Shown here: positions 5,249-5,625 of the stretch, one piece after another | Numbering within the stretch: position 1 is the stretch's first letter | How the letters are laid out: every line of letters starts with the position of its first letter | The notes under the pieces: generated by a model | Seen by the model: the letters and a program-made list of their open reading frames with translations, nothing else | What the model was told of the DNA's origin: nothing | Database searches by the model: none | Assembly: GCA_021777365.1 (NCBI GenBank) | Contig: JAJYDP010000356.1 | Coordinates: 1-5,625 of the forward strand | From: Chloroflexota bacterium | GTDB lineage: Bacteria; Chloroflexota; Limnocylindria; Limnocylindrales; CSP1-4 | Reading direction: 5' to 3' | Length of the DNA stretch: 5,625 bases | Translations under genes and position numbers: made by a program

Positions 5249-5625
5249 GTGAACGTCGCGCGGGCAGGCGGCACCGCCTGGATCGGGACACTCGGCGCCA
5301 TCCTGGCGCTGGCAGTGCTGCTGGGGCGCGACGCGCTGGCGGGCCAGGCGGTCGGTCCGGCCGATGGGGCGACCGCCCTCGCCGTCGGGCTGGTCATCGC
5401 GATCGGCTCCTGGGCGCTGGGCGACTCCCACAGTCGGCAGACACAGTTCGGTACCACCTCCTCGTCGGGTGGCGCAGCCCCACCGGGCGCCGAACGCGAG
5501 GGGCCTCGCTTCGACAAGTTCACCGACCGCGCACGCAAGGTCCTCACCCTGGCGCAGGACGAGGCCCAGCGCTTCAACCACAACTACATCGGCACCGAGC
5601 ACCTGCTGCTGGGGCTCGTGCGCGA
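5249..5625 (+). CDS. Membrane-anchored Clp N-terminal domain protein, 3' part missing
   Basis: The frame runs off the window after 125 residues. Residues 88-125 match the start of the Clp repeat N domain of ClpC-type unfoldases: [20 protein letters not shown], then [16 protein letters not shown]. Unlike ordinary ClpC, which begins at this point, 87 residues precede it. They contain two predicted membrane helices (about 10-26, [15 protein letters not shown]; and about 41-58, [18 protein letters not shown]) and a Ser/Gly/Pro linker (68-87). With two helices the Clp domain would face the cytoplasm. No ATG or GTG lies in frame between residue 23 and the Clp domain, so the extension is real unless a CTG start is used. 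The start chosen is GTG 5249; GTG 5183 is the only other upstream option before the in-frame TGA at 5159. Whether AAA+ domains follow, or this is a stand-alone adaptor-like Clp-N protein, cannot be seen, so no gene symbol is given. Confidence 0.85.
   Translation, partial: MNVARAGGTAWIGTLGAILALAVLLGRDALAGQAVGPADGATALAVGLVIAIGSWALGDSHSRQTQFGTTSSSGGAAPPGAEREGPRFDKFTDRARKVLTLAQDEAQRFNHNYIGTEHLLLGLVR

Noticed and set aside
5026..5602. Two minus-strand open frames of about 180 codons over the Clp-domain gene and the divergent spacer
   Set aside because: They lie antisense to a frame with an unmistakable Clp N-domain motif and show no domain of their own.

Overview
The window is very GC-rich with strongly GC-biased third codon positions. 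It holds six protein genes and no RNA gene, CRISPR array or mobile element that I can see. The ECF sigma factors carry motifs such as GDSAEAEDATQDALVRAW and AWFGRILVNVCRDRLR, and each is paired with a single-pass membrane partner whose ectodomain is rich in Ala, Gly, Pro, Ser and Thr. That style suggests an uncultured Chloroflexota of the Limnocylindria type. This placement rests on resemblance from memory, not on a search.

Layout. (1) Positions 2-943, plus strand: the 3' part of a gene for a WD40/TolB-like beta-propeller protein, whose start lies before the window. (2) 1019-2823, minus strand: a two-gene operon of an ECF sigma factor (2257-2823) and a membrane protein (1019-2260) whose ectodomain is an internal tandem duplication with paired cysteines. 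The operon converges on the propeller gene with a 75 bp gap. (3) 2824-3043: a spacer with a possible promoter for operon 2 and GC hairpins after operon 3. (4) 3044-4998, minus strand: a second sigma/membrane-protein operon of the same design but with unrelated ectodomain sequence. (5) 4999-5248: a divergent regulatory region with an ECF-like promoter and two small inverted repeats. (6) 5249 to the window end, plus strand: the start of a protein with two predicted membrane helices followed by a Clp N-terminal (ClpA/ClpB/ClpC-type) domain.

How they may work together. In both operons the sigma stop and the membrane-protein start overlap as ATGA, and a strong Shine-Dalgarno sequence lies inside the end of the sigma gene. 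This is the usual arrangement for a sigma factor co-produced with its inhibitor. The membrane proteins are therefore read as anti-sigma factors that hold the sigma through a short cytoplasmic segment of about 50 residues and sense something outside the cell through a large ectodomain. Neither shows the zinc anti-sigma motif HxxxCxxC, so the anti-sigma role is inferred from context. The membrane-anchored Clp-domain protein, divergent from the second operon, could take part in envelope protein quality control, but a functional link is only suggested by adjacency.

The most noteworthy points are the twin sigma/sensor modules, the duplicated ectodomain with two conserved cysteines per copy, the ECF-like promoter candidate before the second sigma gene, and the membrane-anchored Clp N-domain protein with an apparently leaderless start.
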